This document shows positions 24,362 to 36,519 of a stretch of 64,000 nucleotides of DNA, piece after piece (positions within the stretch are counted from its first letter, which is position 1; each line of letters begins with the position of its first letter). Location: NCBI GenBank assembly GCA_025084515.1, contig JAJAGP010001497.1, positions 1 to 64,000 of the forward strand, in the 5' to 3' direction. The notes below the pieces were generated by a model. That model was given only the letters and a program-made list of their open reading frames with translations, ran no database searches and was not told the origin of the DNA. The translations under genes were made by a program, and so were the position numbers. The DNA comes from Ancistrus triradiatus (Eukaryota; Chordata; Actinopteri; Siluriformes; Loricariidae).

Positions 24362-27300
24362 ATGGCGGGTACAGTTCCAGCTCTCCTAGAATCCTTTGCT
24401 CCGAGCGCTGACAGCGTCTTCTCTGACCAGTTTGGATTTTATTCTCTGGACTCCAATGTGCCCGGCCTGTCCAAAGTCATCCTGAGCAACCTGAACATGA
24501 CGGAGTACTCCGAGTACAGGTGAAGCACTTACTCGTTTATCCTATATTTGCTTATGTTTATCCCAGCTAATTAATGATCTGGATCATCTCTCTCTCTCTC
24601 TCTCTCTCTCGATGTTTCAGAGCTGCTCTGGAAGGCAGAGGAAAGGTTGGTTTCAATTCTCATAAGGAGATGTTTCAGAAAATGGAGGAGACATTTAAAT
24701 TCTGTGCCTGCTGCTCCAAGCTGCCAGTTAACCTCCCTGATCCGGCGGCGCTAAAACGCTGTATTAAGTGAGTATGCACAACACACAAACACACAACGAG
24801 GGGCTGGGGGAACACCTGGTACGGTTTGTTTTTTGACTCAAATAACAAATGGACCGACTCCATAATAATACCCAGTATTATTATGTATAATAGATGTAGT
24901 TTTTGGGGGTCCACAAACTTTTGTCTATATTTTTTAAAGACGAAAACACTAAAGTCCGTAGTTAGAATATCGGTGCCCAACACAGTCATGCCACCCTGCA
25001 AAAACTCATCTCAGAAAGTCAGCACCACCACCCCTGTCCCCTGCAGCACTATCCTTAAGCCTCCCCAGTCATCCACCGTGGGTGTACGCATACATTACAT
25101 TTGATTAATTAGAGAAACACAATGTCTGTCAACAGCCCTTTATTGGTGGAAAATAGCTTTATACATCAGTGTCAGTCAAAATACCTGCATGGCACCCAGG
25201 ATTAGGATGGCATTAGTAGATCAATGTGCCCTAAAGGTCAGCGTTTAGGGTCCGAGAGCACCTGACCAGTGATGTAATTTCTAACTCTGTGCTACCATAA
25301 ACACCGCTAAATATTCAAGCCCATTCCCTTGCTATCTGGGCAAAGACCACAGTTTAGCATCCCCTGGCATGGCTATGGGCCATGTCACATGCAGCATGAT
25401 GCCAGCCAATCTGCCAGGCTCCAGTGATAAAGTCTAAACTGCTTAAACAACGAGGTAAGGCTCTAATTACAGCACCGATGACTCTCTTTCGGCCCGTGTC
25501 CATCTCTAGGTGTCTAAATGTGTACTACTGCGGTAAGGAGTGCCAGAAGAAGGATTGGAGTCTGCATAAGAAGTTCTGTAAGAAGCTACACATGGTGGCC
25601 ATAGACCGACTGGTGGAATGGCTGGTTCATACAGGTGAGGTGTTTAAAAATTAAAACTAAATTCCTATCCTACACTGATAGGTTTATCAGGTGTAACTAA
25701 ATACTCCTGCATCCTGATTATTAGATTTGCCTAATTAATGTATGAATAAAATTAATAATTGAATGCTGTTAAAGGCATTGGTAAAAATGGGACATGTCCG
25801 AAATGGTCTCCCAGTCCCCAAGTGCACTGGGTCCTTGAGTGGAACGCTAGTCTATTGGAGGGCTAGCAGGGATCACTGTTTCAATGCCAGAGGATGATCC
25901 AGCAATCAATTAGCCAATCATCTCTGCTTGCAATGCCAACCATGGCCAGAAGGCTCCACTGTGGGCTGGAGGAAACCCATGCAAACATGAGGAGAACATG
26001 CAAAATACACACAGACAGCCGGCACCTGAGCCCTGGTCTTTGGAGCTGTGAGGCGTCACTTTTCATTAGGTCAGACTCATGGCAATCATGGCTCAAGACA
26101 AATAAATCCACCAGGTGTCACTAGGATAAAAATCTGTCTGGACCAGAATATTTCTGGACCCCACAGGGTTCAAATTTAGGACCACTAACTTGGACCCAGT
26201 TTATCATTTGCTTTTATGCACACTTTTCCCATTTTTAGGAGACCTGCCATTCCCTACAGAGGCATGGTCTAAGCCTGCTAAAGAAGTCTGTTCCTGGGAC
26301 GACTGGCTCTCCATGCAGGGTGACCTCACATCTCGACTGGAGCCCATCATGTCTGGGAAGAGCATGATGGACCTCTGGACCAACACATGTCGGCCACGGC
26401 CAGACGACCTGGAGCTACGTGAATCTGTGTGGCGAGTGTGCAGCGAGTTCCTGTCTCGCCCACTCACCATCGGCCTGGGCATTCAGATGTTTTGTCTGGA
26501 CCCATATTCCCGTCCCCTCACCGTCCACCTGGTGGGAGCTGGACATAACGAGACTCTGGGAGCAAGGACCACAGATCTGGATGAGCTGACTCATATGTTC
26601 CCAGGGCATCAAGGCCTGGAGGTGGTCATGGTGGGGCCAGAGGTTGTAAAAGGACCAGTTATGAGGCCTCCACTAAGGGCATTTGGTCCACGAGGAAAAG
26701 TTTACATCAGTGCCTACAAGGGACTCTACCACCAATTCTGGGAAGAACTTGTGGAGAAAGGAGAGGCAGCCAGACCAGACCTGGTGGTGGGATTTCATCC
26801 AGGTACAAACACTAAAGTGTCTCAATAAATGACAATTTAAATCGGATTTCTGTTTATAAATAAAACGTTGTTTGTGTCGCAGGATTTCATGCCTCTCAGG
26901 GTCTCGGTGAAGGTTGGCTTCCAACACTGTTGTTGCTCAGAGATTACAACATCCCCTCCATGTTCACCATGTACAAGTGAGTCACAAACACGTTTTTATC
27001 CACAGTGCTTAAGCAATTGCTATACAGTGTGTGTGTAACTGTAATGTGGGGGCATCACGTGATACAAGAAGACCACTTGAGCCCGGATTTTAAAAGCCTT
27101 AAATTCTGATCCAGATTTCCTATCCAGGATTATAATAATGTCACAGATTTTAGGCCAGTTTTTTTTCCAGAACATTTTTAGACTGGATAAAGCGGATCCA
27201 GGTATCGCAGGATAGGGATACTATGGATCTCTATGTTGCCATCTGCTGGAAAAAAAGATATAACATTCTCTAAGAGAGAAAATAGTTTTATTCTCCATCA

Positions 27301-28643
27301 GCAGATGTAAGAATTATAGAAACTGATTAAAAAAGAACAAAAGACATGCTAGTTTGAAGACCTAAAGGCAACCTTGCTTCAGCAGGATTACAAATTTCCT
27401 TTCTTAAAAACAAAATAAACGAAGTTGTTACGTTTCGCCATATTTTTAAAAAGAGAGCAAGGTCAACAAATCTGCTGACACGCACACACTAGCTCAGGAC
27501 CACACTACTGAGAGAGAGAGAGAGAGAAGGGCAGGGGGGAGAATCCCAAAGAAAAGGGGGGGGGGGCGCGATTTTGTGCTGAGCAAGCCTGCGTGGCAAG
27601 CGCAGGCACAGAACGGCACGTAGCGTCAGGCGGCGAAAGGAGGAAGCAGCCGAGGGCAATGGCTGTTTAAAACAAACAAAAGTGCAAAAGCTTATCTTAC
27701 GCTAAGCTGCTTCCCTGAATGAATATTACCTCACACCTCCCACCGGTACAGGAACTGAACCCCTTAGCGAGCCCAGTCCGTTCTGTTTCCCTCACAAAAT
27801 AATAAAACAAAACAAAAGTGCAGAAGCTCTGTAATAGAGCAGGTGAGACGGGTGATTTCTCAGACGCACGCGGCACAATGAGGAGCGGTCGCAGTCCAAA
27901 GACAACAATAGCGATCCGAAGGGCGCAAGCCGCGTGTCAGGTTGGCCATGGTGCAACACCTGCTAAGCCTGTCTAGGCTCTTAAATAGGCAGAATAGCAG
28001 GTGTTGCGTGTTTTGCCGCAATCAGACAGCTTATAGACTGGCATGTGTGATTGCGGCAGCTGCCAGAGATCATACCGAGAAAACTAGGCCAACGCTGCCC
28101 TCTAGCGTCGGTAAGTAGGACCTCTAACAGAAGCTGGGATTGTAATTTCTGATGAAGACTTAAACTTCTTTTTTTGAATTTTATTTCTTTTCTGTTTTCT
28201 AAAATGTGCTTTCATTAAGTTGAAAATATCAATTTAAGTTTACAATAATTCACTGAACTGACATTTTCTATTAAACCCAAACTGCTTCTTACTTTTGCAA
28301 ACATTTTGAAATACGATATCGACTTGCTGTAGCGCTGTTCAATTATTTTTTTTGTTGTTTGACCTGTTAATAGTAAGCTAACTGAACTCTAACCTGTGTT
28401 TTACATTCTGCTAATTTATTATTTAATGATCTTGGGGGTATCCACCAAACGACCCCCCCGTTTCACCAGAGGTGGGTTCCCAAGTTCCCAGTCTCCTCAC
28501 AGTGGGGTTCACGTCACGTGTCACCCCACATTAGGGTAACATCAGTACAAAATAGCATGATGTCAGGATAACCTTATTTACCCTGCTTTCTGGTTTTCTA
28601 GCATATTTGACATGTATAAAGCAAAATAACCATTCGTTTCTCC

Positions 28644-28685
<42 letters not shown>

Positions 28686-28877
28686 GATGCAGAGTTACAG
28701 TACTCACTGCAGATTCTACTGGAGCTAGAGATGGACATTAAGGGCACCGGTCCAAACCTGTTCAGCTCCCAGAAACCTGAGCAGGTCCAGTCGAGCCCCA
28801 ACAAAGACCCGAGCCACTGCAACGCCTTCTACCTGACCTTCCAGGGCCTGCTGGCGGACAAATATGAAGAGGATTAG
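24362..28877 (+). CDS. mss51: MSS51 (ZMYND17-like) MYND-finger mitochondrial protein, copy 1 (6 coding exons, 426 aa)
   Basis: MSS51 is a MYND zinc-finger protein linked in vertebrates to mitochondria and to metabolic control in skeletal muscle. Coding exons are 24362-24519, 24621-24767, 25510-25634, 26239-26802, 26883-26976 and 28685-28877. They total 1281 nt in frame with GT-AG borders. The N-terminus has the family motif FGFYSLDSNVPGLSKVILSN. The MYND finger runs from CACCSKL through KRCIKCLNVYYC, CGKECQKKDW and HKKFCKK (about residues 84-135). The large exon carries WDDWLSMQGDL, CRPRPDDLELRESVWR, VHLVGAGHNETLG and FPGHQGLEVVMVGPE. The C-terminus is KPEQVQSSPNKDP...YLTFQGLL. Human MSS51 is about 460 aa, so length fits. 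A paralog follows directly downstream. Confidence 0.93.
25865..26060 (+). repeat. SINE-like repeat in mss51 copy 1 intron
   Basis: GGCTGGAGGAAACCCATGC, GAGGAGAACATGCAAAATAC and ACACAGACAGCCGGCACC match the family seen at 7165 and 44165. The end GGAGCTGTGAGGCG is typical of these copies. Confidence 0.65.
27426..28129. mobile_element. Putative solo LTR (704 bp) in mss51 copy 1 intron 6
   Basis: The block starts TGTTACG and ends CTCTAACA, the TGTTA...TAACA ends typical of LTRs. It is flanked by GAAGT on the left and GAAGC on the right, a possible imperfect 5-bp target duplication. It is distinctly GC-rich against its surroundings and carries an (AG)n run, a G-run and TCTTAAATAGG. No internal retroviral genes are present. 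Confidence 0.5.
28648..28684 (+). repeat. (TC)n tract forming the acceptor of mss51 copy 1 last exon
   Basis: Sixteen or so TC units end directly in CAG at 28682-28684, so the microsatellite serves as the polypyrimidine tract. Confidence 0.85.
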
Positions 28878-29790
28878 GCCTCCATAAACAACTTGAACTG
28901 AACTCTGAGGAACTTTTTAAGGACATAATCTCCACAAGTGAGCTCTGAGGAATATTTAATACAACCAGCTCCATAAAGCACACGAGATGAGGAGAACCTC
29001 TATAATCCACACTTTTTTTATTAGTTGTGTGATAATTCTTTGCATAAATCTAAAATATGTTTAAACGATCACACAACGTCCCGACAAAAGGCATACAGTT
29101 GATGAGTATTGGTGGAATCGCCAACTCTGTCCTTCACTGCCCTCCTGTGGATAAATTGTGTAAATTGCACTTACAGAAGGTCAACTATCCTTGTGAAGTT
29201 TAAAATTTAAGATCTGCTCAAACCGATACAGGTTTAACTCATTGCTGCAGTAATTGAACGACCACTATCAAATTTAAACACTGGTTATTTTAGGTTTTAC
29301 ATATAGCACAATGATCATTCAGGGCTCAAATTGAAGTAAACACTTGGGCCAACATATTTATCACCTCACCCAGTCTTCTATTTTCAATCATTTAGGTTAC
29401 ATTTTGGGAAGATTAAAATGCAAAAAAAATTCGAAAATCAAAAAACGGCCTTTATTTTTTTTTTAGATTATAATTTGTGTGTGATTTGGCTGGTGATTGA
29501 ACATTTTCCATGCCCTTGCACATTTTCTGTTTCAGCAGGGACCTGGGAAGCTTGTGAAGCTAAATCCAAAATTTTTGGAACAGATACAACAAAGTGTTTT
29601 TTTCAAGAGTTACACAGGTTTTTATCAAGGGTCATCATTCGTCTCAAAATTTGCCACAACCTCTAAAAATAAAAATAAAAAGAAGCCTGTCACTATAAAT
29701 CAAGTGGTTGCAAGTTTTTTTTTATGTCTTCTGTAATAGAACAAACAAATATTAGTCACAATTCAGTGTTATTTGGTTTTTAAACATGAG
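28878..29790. other. 3' flank of mss51 copy 1, no gene seen
   Basis: No coding signal is visible. No clear AATAAA lies in the first 300 bases after the stop codon; the nearest A/T-rich words are around 28956-28980. Confidence 0.45.
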
Positions 29791-29862
29791 GGTCTGCGCA
29801 GGGTCCTACAGCCACCGGAACCAGAAAGCTCCGGAAGGCTCGCGGAGGGGTGAAGGGAGACC

Positions 29863-29972
29863 CTATAAAAAGCTCTCCGAGTCCCCGGGGAGGGTCTGAA
29901 GAATAAAAAGTTTAAGTCTCTGCACGGCGTGGAAACTCATTAATAATTCATTAATTCAATCATTCATTCATC
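29863..29972 (+). promoter_or_regulatory. mss51 copy 2 TATA promoter and leader
   Basis: CCCTATAAAAAGCTC gives a strong TATA box at 29864-29871. The short leader runs to the ATG at 29973, so transcription probably starts near 29895. Unlike copy 1 the start codon lies in the first exon. Confidence 0.7.
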
Positions 29973-32900
29973 ATGACGGACTCGCGCAGGTAAGAGGCAC
30001 CATTGTCTATAAGAATATTAATGTATAAAACAATACATTTATACTTATTATGGTGTTAAATGCGGTTATAGAGAATAAACGTGCCACAGACTACGCCGTT
30101 AAATTTATTTAAACTTAAGTGTTGTGAGTGGATTCTAGAGTTCATGTTTAAAAGCTGGGGTTATAAACAGGGATTTTTATAAATTCCATAATTGTAGTTG
30201 AAGATGTTTTTGGATACTATGTTTTTGCTAATTGCCATCTTATATCCACATTTTCGCCTTTCACACTAAAATGGGTAATATAGAAATAACTGGATGAGAT
30301 GTAAATTCTACTTTCAGCTTGTTTTGATTCTGTTTGTCTGGTTTACTTGCTCATTGTTTTCTTGGATCACAGAAAAACACATGTCACTGTGAACTGGTCT
30401 TCATCCCAAATTTTTGGTACTGATTTTATTTCTTTTGCACTAATAAAATCTCAAGAACCAATGATCCATATCAGCCCATTGTCCGGTGTTTGCTCCATTG
30501 CACCTAGAGACGATTAAACTGCATCCACAAAAACTTCTAGAACAACATAAAGGAAAATTTATGGTAAACTGGGTCAATTTTTGAACTGGACTAAAGTGAC
30601 CTCACACTTCATGATTTATATGCTTAAGGTGCTTATAACAACATGCCTACACACCCTTTTTTTTTACAGATACCTGAACCAACAAACTGAACGGTCCCAA
30701 TTACATTTTCAATTAATTTATATAAAGCCATTATAGAGTTGATAACATAATAACATAGTTGATAATTGTCACACACCACCCCCCCCCCCCCCCCCCCTAG
30801 TCCCCCCCCCCCCCCCCCCCCCCCCCCCATATGCTTGTGCTACCACAGACCCATCTCTGGTAAAGCGAGGTTCTGTTCTTTCTTTCCCTGGTGGTTTTCC
30901 GGTTCATGCCTGTGTCAAGGCTCTTAGGGTTGGGTTCTCGTACCTCTGTCTAATCTATGGCCGGCTTCCGCCTTGCCAAGTCTAAGGGATTGGGGAGCAC
31001 AAGCAGCCAGTCGTGCCAACGCATGACGATAATTATCCTGATATTTTACATTTTTATTATTATTACACTGTAGTTTTATTCTCAGCCCTTGTAATGTCAT
31101 ATCCACTTTGCTTTCTTGTCTAGTGAACTGAATTATGGGATTGTGTTATCTAGGACGGACACATGGTGTCTTCACAATTGTTCAAACCCAGCAGTTGTTT
31201 AGAAAAAAATGTTCAAAATGTGAAGACGTTTCTCTCTCTAGTTCATGTAGGCTTCCAGGAATGAATGAAAGCATAACAATAAGGTACTATCCTGAATCTT
31301 TCTCACAATATTATGGGTGTTTAAAATCAACCTTAAATTTTATGCTGTTTCTTTCCAGATCACTTTCTAACTTGAATCTGTTTGACATTTTAAAGTGGCA
31401 TTTATTAAAAAAACATTTATAGTGGAAAAGCTACTAAGGCTTATTGACTAGAAGGTTGAGGGTTCAAATCTCACCTTGACCCTGGATTACTCAGACTGTA
31501 TCCCCTGCATAAGGGCGTCCGCTGAAGGCTATAATTTTAACCATGTCATGTAGTTATTTTTTAATTAACTGTATTATTGTTTTTCTTTAGACCCACTGTG
31601 ATATTTTGGTATATTTTTGGGTGGCAAATTCCACACCTCATACATGTGATTAATGAAAACTGCCAGCTGCTCAGACACAGGCAGACATAGAGGAGCAGGT
31701 GGCAGAACCGAACGTGAGACTGGGGTGGTATTTTTAGCTTCATGGGCACTGAGATAGGGTGACAAAACACACTCCACAATCAAGATACTGTTCTCTCTCA
31801 CACACACTCCCAGACTTTATATTGGATGGGAAAGATATTTTGTTAATGTTGTAAATGAAAAGAAGTTACAAAACTTCTTCAGAAACTAGAACGTGGCACA
31901 CTTACGCATGTTTAATGAACAATTACCGTTTATTTGCGGCAGCTGTCTTTACTTTTGGTTTACTAATGAATTAATGCAGACACGAATTCACAAAAACTCA
32001 AATAACAACTAGAAAAATGCACAATAGTAAACTAAAATTAAGCAGTAGTTCACAGGGTGTAATTTGGGGTCACCACTGAAGAGCACTGGAGACGCACACA
32101 TCTCTGGACAACCATTATTGAAAGCAGTCAATTTTTCAAGGGTGCCAGTGACTCACATCTGGACTTTACCTGGCATCGGACAGTCAGGAAAAACCTCAGG
32201 GCTAACCATAGACCAAAGATGGGAAAGGTACAAGAGTGGCTCAGTGTACAGAGCATTGGTTCCCAGTGATAAACCATTCATGGGTTGTATGCCTTGTCTG
32301 GCAAGTCTCTACATTTACATTTACATTTACAGTGTTTAGCAGATGCCCTTATCCAGAGCGACTTACAATTGATACAATTCAAGCAATTGTGGGTTAAGGT
32401 CCTTGCTCAAGGACCCAACAGTGGTGGCTTGGCAGATGTGGGATTTGAACCCAGGACCTTCTGGTCCATAGTCCAGTATCTTAACCACAAGTCTCCGGCG
32501 CTAGAGTACAAGTCAGTAGGTTACTGGCACTCGAAAATTTGGTTGCACTCCAGATGTCTGCTTGTTGAATGCCTGGACGTCTTTCCTCCTCCTCAGAGGC
32601 TCCAGAGCTCCTTGGGACCTGCGGTTGTCACACGACTAGTTGTACAATCGATCAAACACTATAATGAATAATTCTCATCTGTTTCTGCAGCGTTTCTGAT
32701 GGTACAAACACCAAACCCCTCACGTTCCACTCTCAGAAGGAAATGTTTCAGAAAATGGAGGAACTGTATAAATTCTGTGCCAGATGTGAAAAGCAGCCAT
32801 CGCAGGGAGCAGAGACCCTCAAGCGCTGTGCGAGGTGAGAGTGTATTCTGTATTAGATGGAAATCTCTGATACGATGGACAAGCTTTGGGATTAGTTTGC

Positions 32901-34414
32901 AGTTTTTCAGCTGTTCAAGTTATCTGACATGTCTTTAACTAATCGTGAAATGCCTGTATTGTTGGTGTGATTATAAATGATCGATTATGAAAGCCAGATG
33001 TTTTATTAGTTAGAAACTCTAATTAGAGACTCTTCCCTATTGGTACAGCGTTCATGAGCTACAGAATCCAGTCACGTCTTGATTTACCATTAGTGTTTTT
33101 TGTTAAGTATTCACTCTGTTTTGTAGGTGTCTGAATGTCTATTACTGCAGCAAAGACTGTCAGAAGCAGGACTGGTCGAAGCATAAACAGTATTGTGCAA
33201 AGTTGCGCATGGCCGCAGTCGATAGACTCGTCGAGTGGCTCGTTTATCAAGGTAAAGATAAAAAGTGCTGAAGAACTGTACAATTAAACACCATACAATT
33301 CTTGCCTTACTTGATTAATAAACCAATAGCTTGTCATGCTCTGCCACTTTTCTTATCCAAAAGGAGACCTGCCGTTCCCCACTGAGGTGTGGTCTAAGCC
33401 TGCTAAAAAGGTTTGGTCCTGGGATGACTGGCTGTCCATGCAGGGTGACCTCACAACCCGACTGGAGCCAATCCTGTCCGGTAAAAACATGGCAGAACTT
33501 TGGAACAATGCCTGCCGGCCACGCCCGGATGATGCAGAGCTTCGCGAATCCGTGTGGCGCGTGTGCAGCGAGTTCTTATCCCGTCCCCTGACTATTGGAA
33601 TGGCAATTCAGATGTTCAATCTCGATCCCTATTCCCGACCCATCACCGTCCACCTGGTGGGAGCAGGTGACACGGAGACGCTGGGAGCGAGGACCACAGA
33701 TCTGGACGAGCTGACTCGTTTGTTCCCAGGACACCAAGGTCTGGAGGTGGTCATGGTGGGGCCAGATGTGGTGCAGGGGCTTATTATGAGGCCACCCTTA
33801 AGGGCAGTTGGTCCTAAAGGAAGGGTCTACATTAGTGCCTATAAGGGACTCTACCCCCAGTTCTGGGAAGATCTTGTGGAGAAAGGAGAGGCAGCCAGAC
33901 CGGATCTAGTGGTGGGATTTCATCCAGGTACCAGGCTTGACAGCAAAGAGCTATAGAGCAGTGGAATTAATAAATGATCCTCCGAGTCTTTTATCTGAAA
34001 TTGTCGTGCTATGTTGTTGCAGGGTTTGATTCCCGTCAGGCCATGGCAGATGGTTGGTTGTCATCGCTTCTGCTGCTGAGAGACTACAACATCCCTACCA
34101 TGTTCACGATGAGCAAGTGAGATAAAAAATGACATCTAATGCAATTTTATAGCAGAATATTCAATGAATGCCATGAAAAAAAACAAACTATTTTTACCAA
34201 TGACTTTTCTCTCAGTGATTCAGAGTTGCAGTACTCACTGCAGATTCTGCTGGAGTTAGAGATGAATGTTAAGGGAACTGGTCCGAACCCGTTCAGCTCC
34301 CAGAAACCTGAGCAGGTCCAGTCAAGTCCCAACAAAGAACCAAACTACTACAATGCCTTCTACCTGAACTTCCATGGTCTTTTGGAATCTGCACTGGAGG
34401 AGGAAGAGGATTAG
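29973..34414 (+). CDS. mss51: MSS51-like MYND-finger protein, copy 2 (6 exons, 380 aa)
   Basis: This is a tandem paralog of the gene at 24362. Exons are 29973-29989, 32691-32834, 33127-33251, 33364-33927, 34023-34116 and 34216-34414, summing to 1143 nt in frame. Exon 1 codes only MTDSR, so the conserved FGFYSLD-NVPGL motif exon of copy 1 is absent, and no remnant was seen in the 2.7-kb intron. The MYND finger is complete: CARCEKQP, KRCARCLNVYYCSKDCQK and HKQYCAK. The 564-base exon has the same length as in copy 1 and reads WDDWLSMQGDLTTRLEPILS, VHLVGAGDTETLG and GLEVVMVGPDVV. The C-terminus ends in an acidic run (EEEED). It is probably functional with a shorter N-terminus; expression cannot be judged. 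Confidence 0.9.
30778..30829 (+). repeat. Two poly-C runs in mss51 copy 2 intron 1
   Basis: Two runs of about 19 and 27 C are split by TAGT. They could form an i-motif or, on the other strand, a G-quadruplex. Length is unreliable in any assembly. Confidence 0.95.
31415..31545 (+). repeat. tRNA-derived SINE
   Basis: AGAAGGTTGAGGGTTCAAAT is a B-box-like segment, followed by CTTGACCCTGGATTACTCAG and AAGGGCGTCCGCTGAAGGC, a standard fish SINE layout. Confidence 0.7.
32306..32505 (-). repeat. SINE, reverse orientation
   Basis: ACATTTACATTTACATTTAC, AGCAGATGCCCTTATCCAGA and GGATTTGAACCCAGGACC are read on the plus strand. The last is the complement of a tRNA-type B box, so the element points to the minus strand. 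This is one of the commonest teleost repeats. It lies in mss51 copy 2 intron 1. Confidence 0.8.
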
Positions 34415-34582
34415 GCCTGACCATCAACTTTAGACTGAAGTGAGGATGTAGAGCTCAGATCTGCACTCTTCAGAGCTTTTTTAAAAGCCAGTATGGCTTT
34501 CCATACAGCTGGAGGTTCTGAAGAAATCTGAAATCTTTGACCTCCATGATAGTCTGTGTACAGATTTTCTACTGTATTGTGT

Positions 34583-34588
34583 AATAAA
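34583..34588 (+). terminator. mss51 copy 2 polyadenylation signal
   Basis: AATAAA lies 168 bases after the stop codon and is followed by a TTGTTGGTTATTG T/G-rich stretch. Confidence 0.7.
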
Positions 34589-35607
34589 GATTGTTGGTTA
34601 TTGCAAAGTCAAGGTTTTCAAAATGAGGATTATTTACAAAGCACAAAATTGGTTAATGGTGCTGAGCAGACCCAGTGACTCCAACATCCCACCACAAACC
34701 ACTCAGGACTATGAGAACGTTCTAATCACTCAAGCTCTCTCATATGTTCATGCTGTTAAGAGGTTTCTGTTATTCTGTCCTCTATCAATGCCTAAACAAT
34801 ATTTGATTTGATTGTGTTCATTCGTTATAATACATATTTTAGTTTATTTATATAATCTGGAGATTTTTTTAGGCGTGACTGTGAATTAATATTGAGGAAT
34901 ATACTATTAATATAAAAATACTATTTTTTTTGGACAGTTATAACACAGATGTATACAGTTGGTGTGCTACTTAGTCACCAAAATGATTTGGAATCATACA
35001 TTTAACAAATATAAATACACAAGAAACATGAAGCCAATTTAAAACACGACGTTACAGAACAAAACAAGGGCATATCAGTTTAATCTCAGTAACAAGCTAA
35101 TTAATTTAGCTAATAGAAATCAGGCGATGGGCAGCTGACTGGGTTTCGCCTCAAATCGCATACGGCTGCACTAAAAAAAGTGCACACTTCACTAACGATG
35201 CCATTACTGCTTTAGCACGCCTATTAGTGGTGCATTATCAATTTGAAACGCACCCCTGTGTGTTTCGTTTCTGCCCGTTGCTGTCCCACCCATAATTTGA
35301 CAAATATTGTATAGGATTGGCTATTCGTGCACACAATCTGCCTGTTGATTGGACAGCATGCCTACGCAAAAGGGTGGAGTTTGTCCAAATACGGGTAGGA
35401 ATAAAAAATATCGGCACTGTTATGCTTCTTGAACTAAACGGTTCGATAAGACTGCTGTTGTGACTTTCTAGTACTATCACTAAAGCGACACAAGCGTTAA
35501 TCTGCTGCTTAACTATTCTCTAAGCAAGAAGGTGGCATTTCTCGTGTTTATGAACCGATAACGAAGCAGATTTAGCATTGTCCTGTCGGTTTACGCGGAT
35601 ATACAGC

Positions 35608-35699
35608 TGCGCATGCGTGGCAAGATGGGCTGGGTCGTTACCGCGCATGCCCAGAGCAGAGATAAAAATGAGTACAGGTTAACGGAGGCTTAAGCATCG
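35608..35699 (+). promoter_or_regulatory. tbc1d24 promoter and non-coding first exon
   Basis: Two NRF1-like sites, TGCGCATGCG at 35608 and CGCGCATGCCC at 35642, flank CAAGATGGG (YY1-like). A first exon ending ...AAGCATCG at 35699 is followed by GTAAGATT. No TATA box is evident, consistent with a broadly expressed gene. Confidence 0.55.
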
Positions 35700-36481
35700 G
35701 TAAGATTGATTCTCTGTTTTTATTCCCGTTAATCATGAAGTTATTATTTGTAATGTTTGCGGTTTATTTAGCGATGTTTTGTCGCTGCTGACCAGTGCAT
35801 CAAAATGGCGCGCAGTTTTTTCAGGGAAAGCTGTATTTAGCGGTTTCTACCTGTTTTTCTTTGATATTGCAGTTCATTAGCGTATTTAATTTAAATGTGG
35901 TCGCTGTTCGGTGTTTAACTGTGTTGTTGCCTCGGATTATTTAATGTCTCCCGTGTGCGTGAACTGTCATGTCGTGCATTAATGTATAATCTGATTTGGT
36001 GCTTATTATAAAATGTAAATGCTAAATTTAATTAAATATTAAAAATAGAAAGTGTGGCTCAGAAGAAGTTAAATCAGACCGGTGATGTTTAATCAACTGA
36101 CCTGTTTATGAGGCTGTCATGTGATCGGTGCTGTTTGTCAGACATCCTGCTGCTGCACAGTGTTTCCACTGCTTCAGAGTCCAACAGCGGTGATTTACAC
36201 CTCTCTCTAGGCGCCTCGCCTGCCCGCAGTGGGGACGCGGATGAGGGAGGGTCTGAATTAGGAACGAGCAGCAGGGCGAGTCTGTAAAATCTAATAAAGG
36301 ATAATCGTTTAATAATGTTTAAGCACATGCTTACGATTATCAGATTATATTTTAGTGGGCTGTTCAGTTTGTCTGGGTAAATAAACCCTAAACCTGATCG
36401 TTAGTTTGTAAGGAGCATAAACACTTGACGAACTCCTCTATAACCTGTCTTATTATTTTCTGTTGATTGCACAGTGTCGGC

Positions 36482-36505
36482 ATGAGCGCTCATTCGCTCT
36501 CGTGA
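36482..36505 (+). other. Short upstream ORF in tbc1d24 leader
   Basis: ATGAGCGCTCATTCGCTCTC then GTGA encodes MSAHSLS and stops 15 bases before the main ATG. It could lower initiation at the main start. Confidence 0.5.
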
Positions 36506-36519
36506 TCGTTCCTACTCGG

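Noticed and set aside
30633..30830. Poly-glycine frame
   Set aside because: It is a translation of the complementary strand of a poly-C run.
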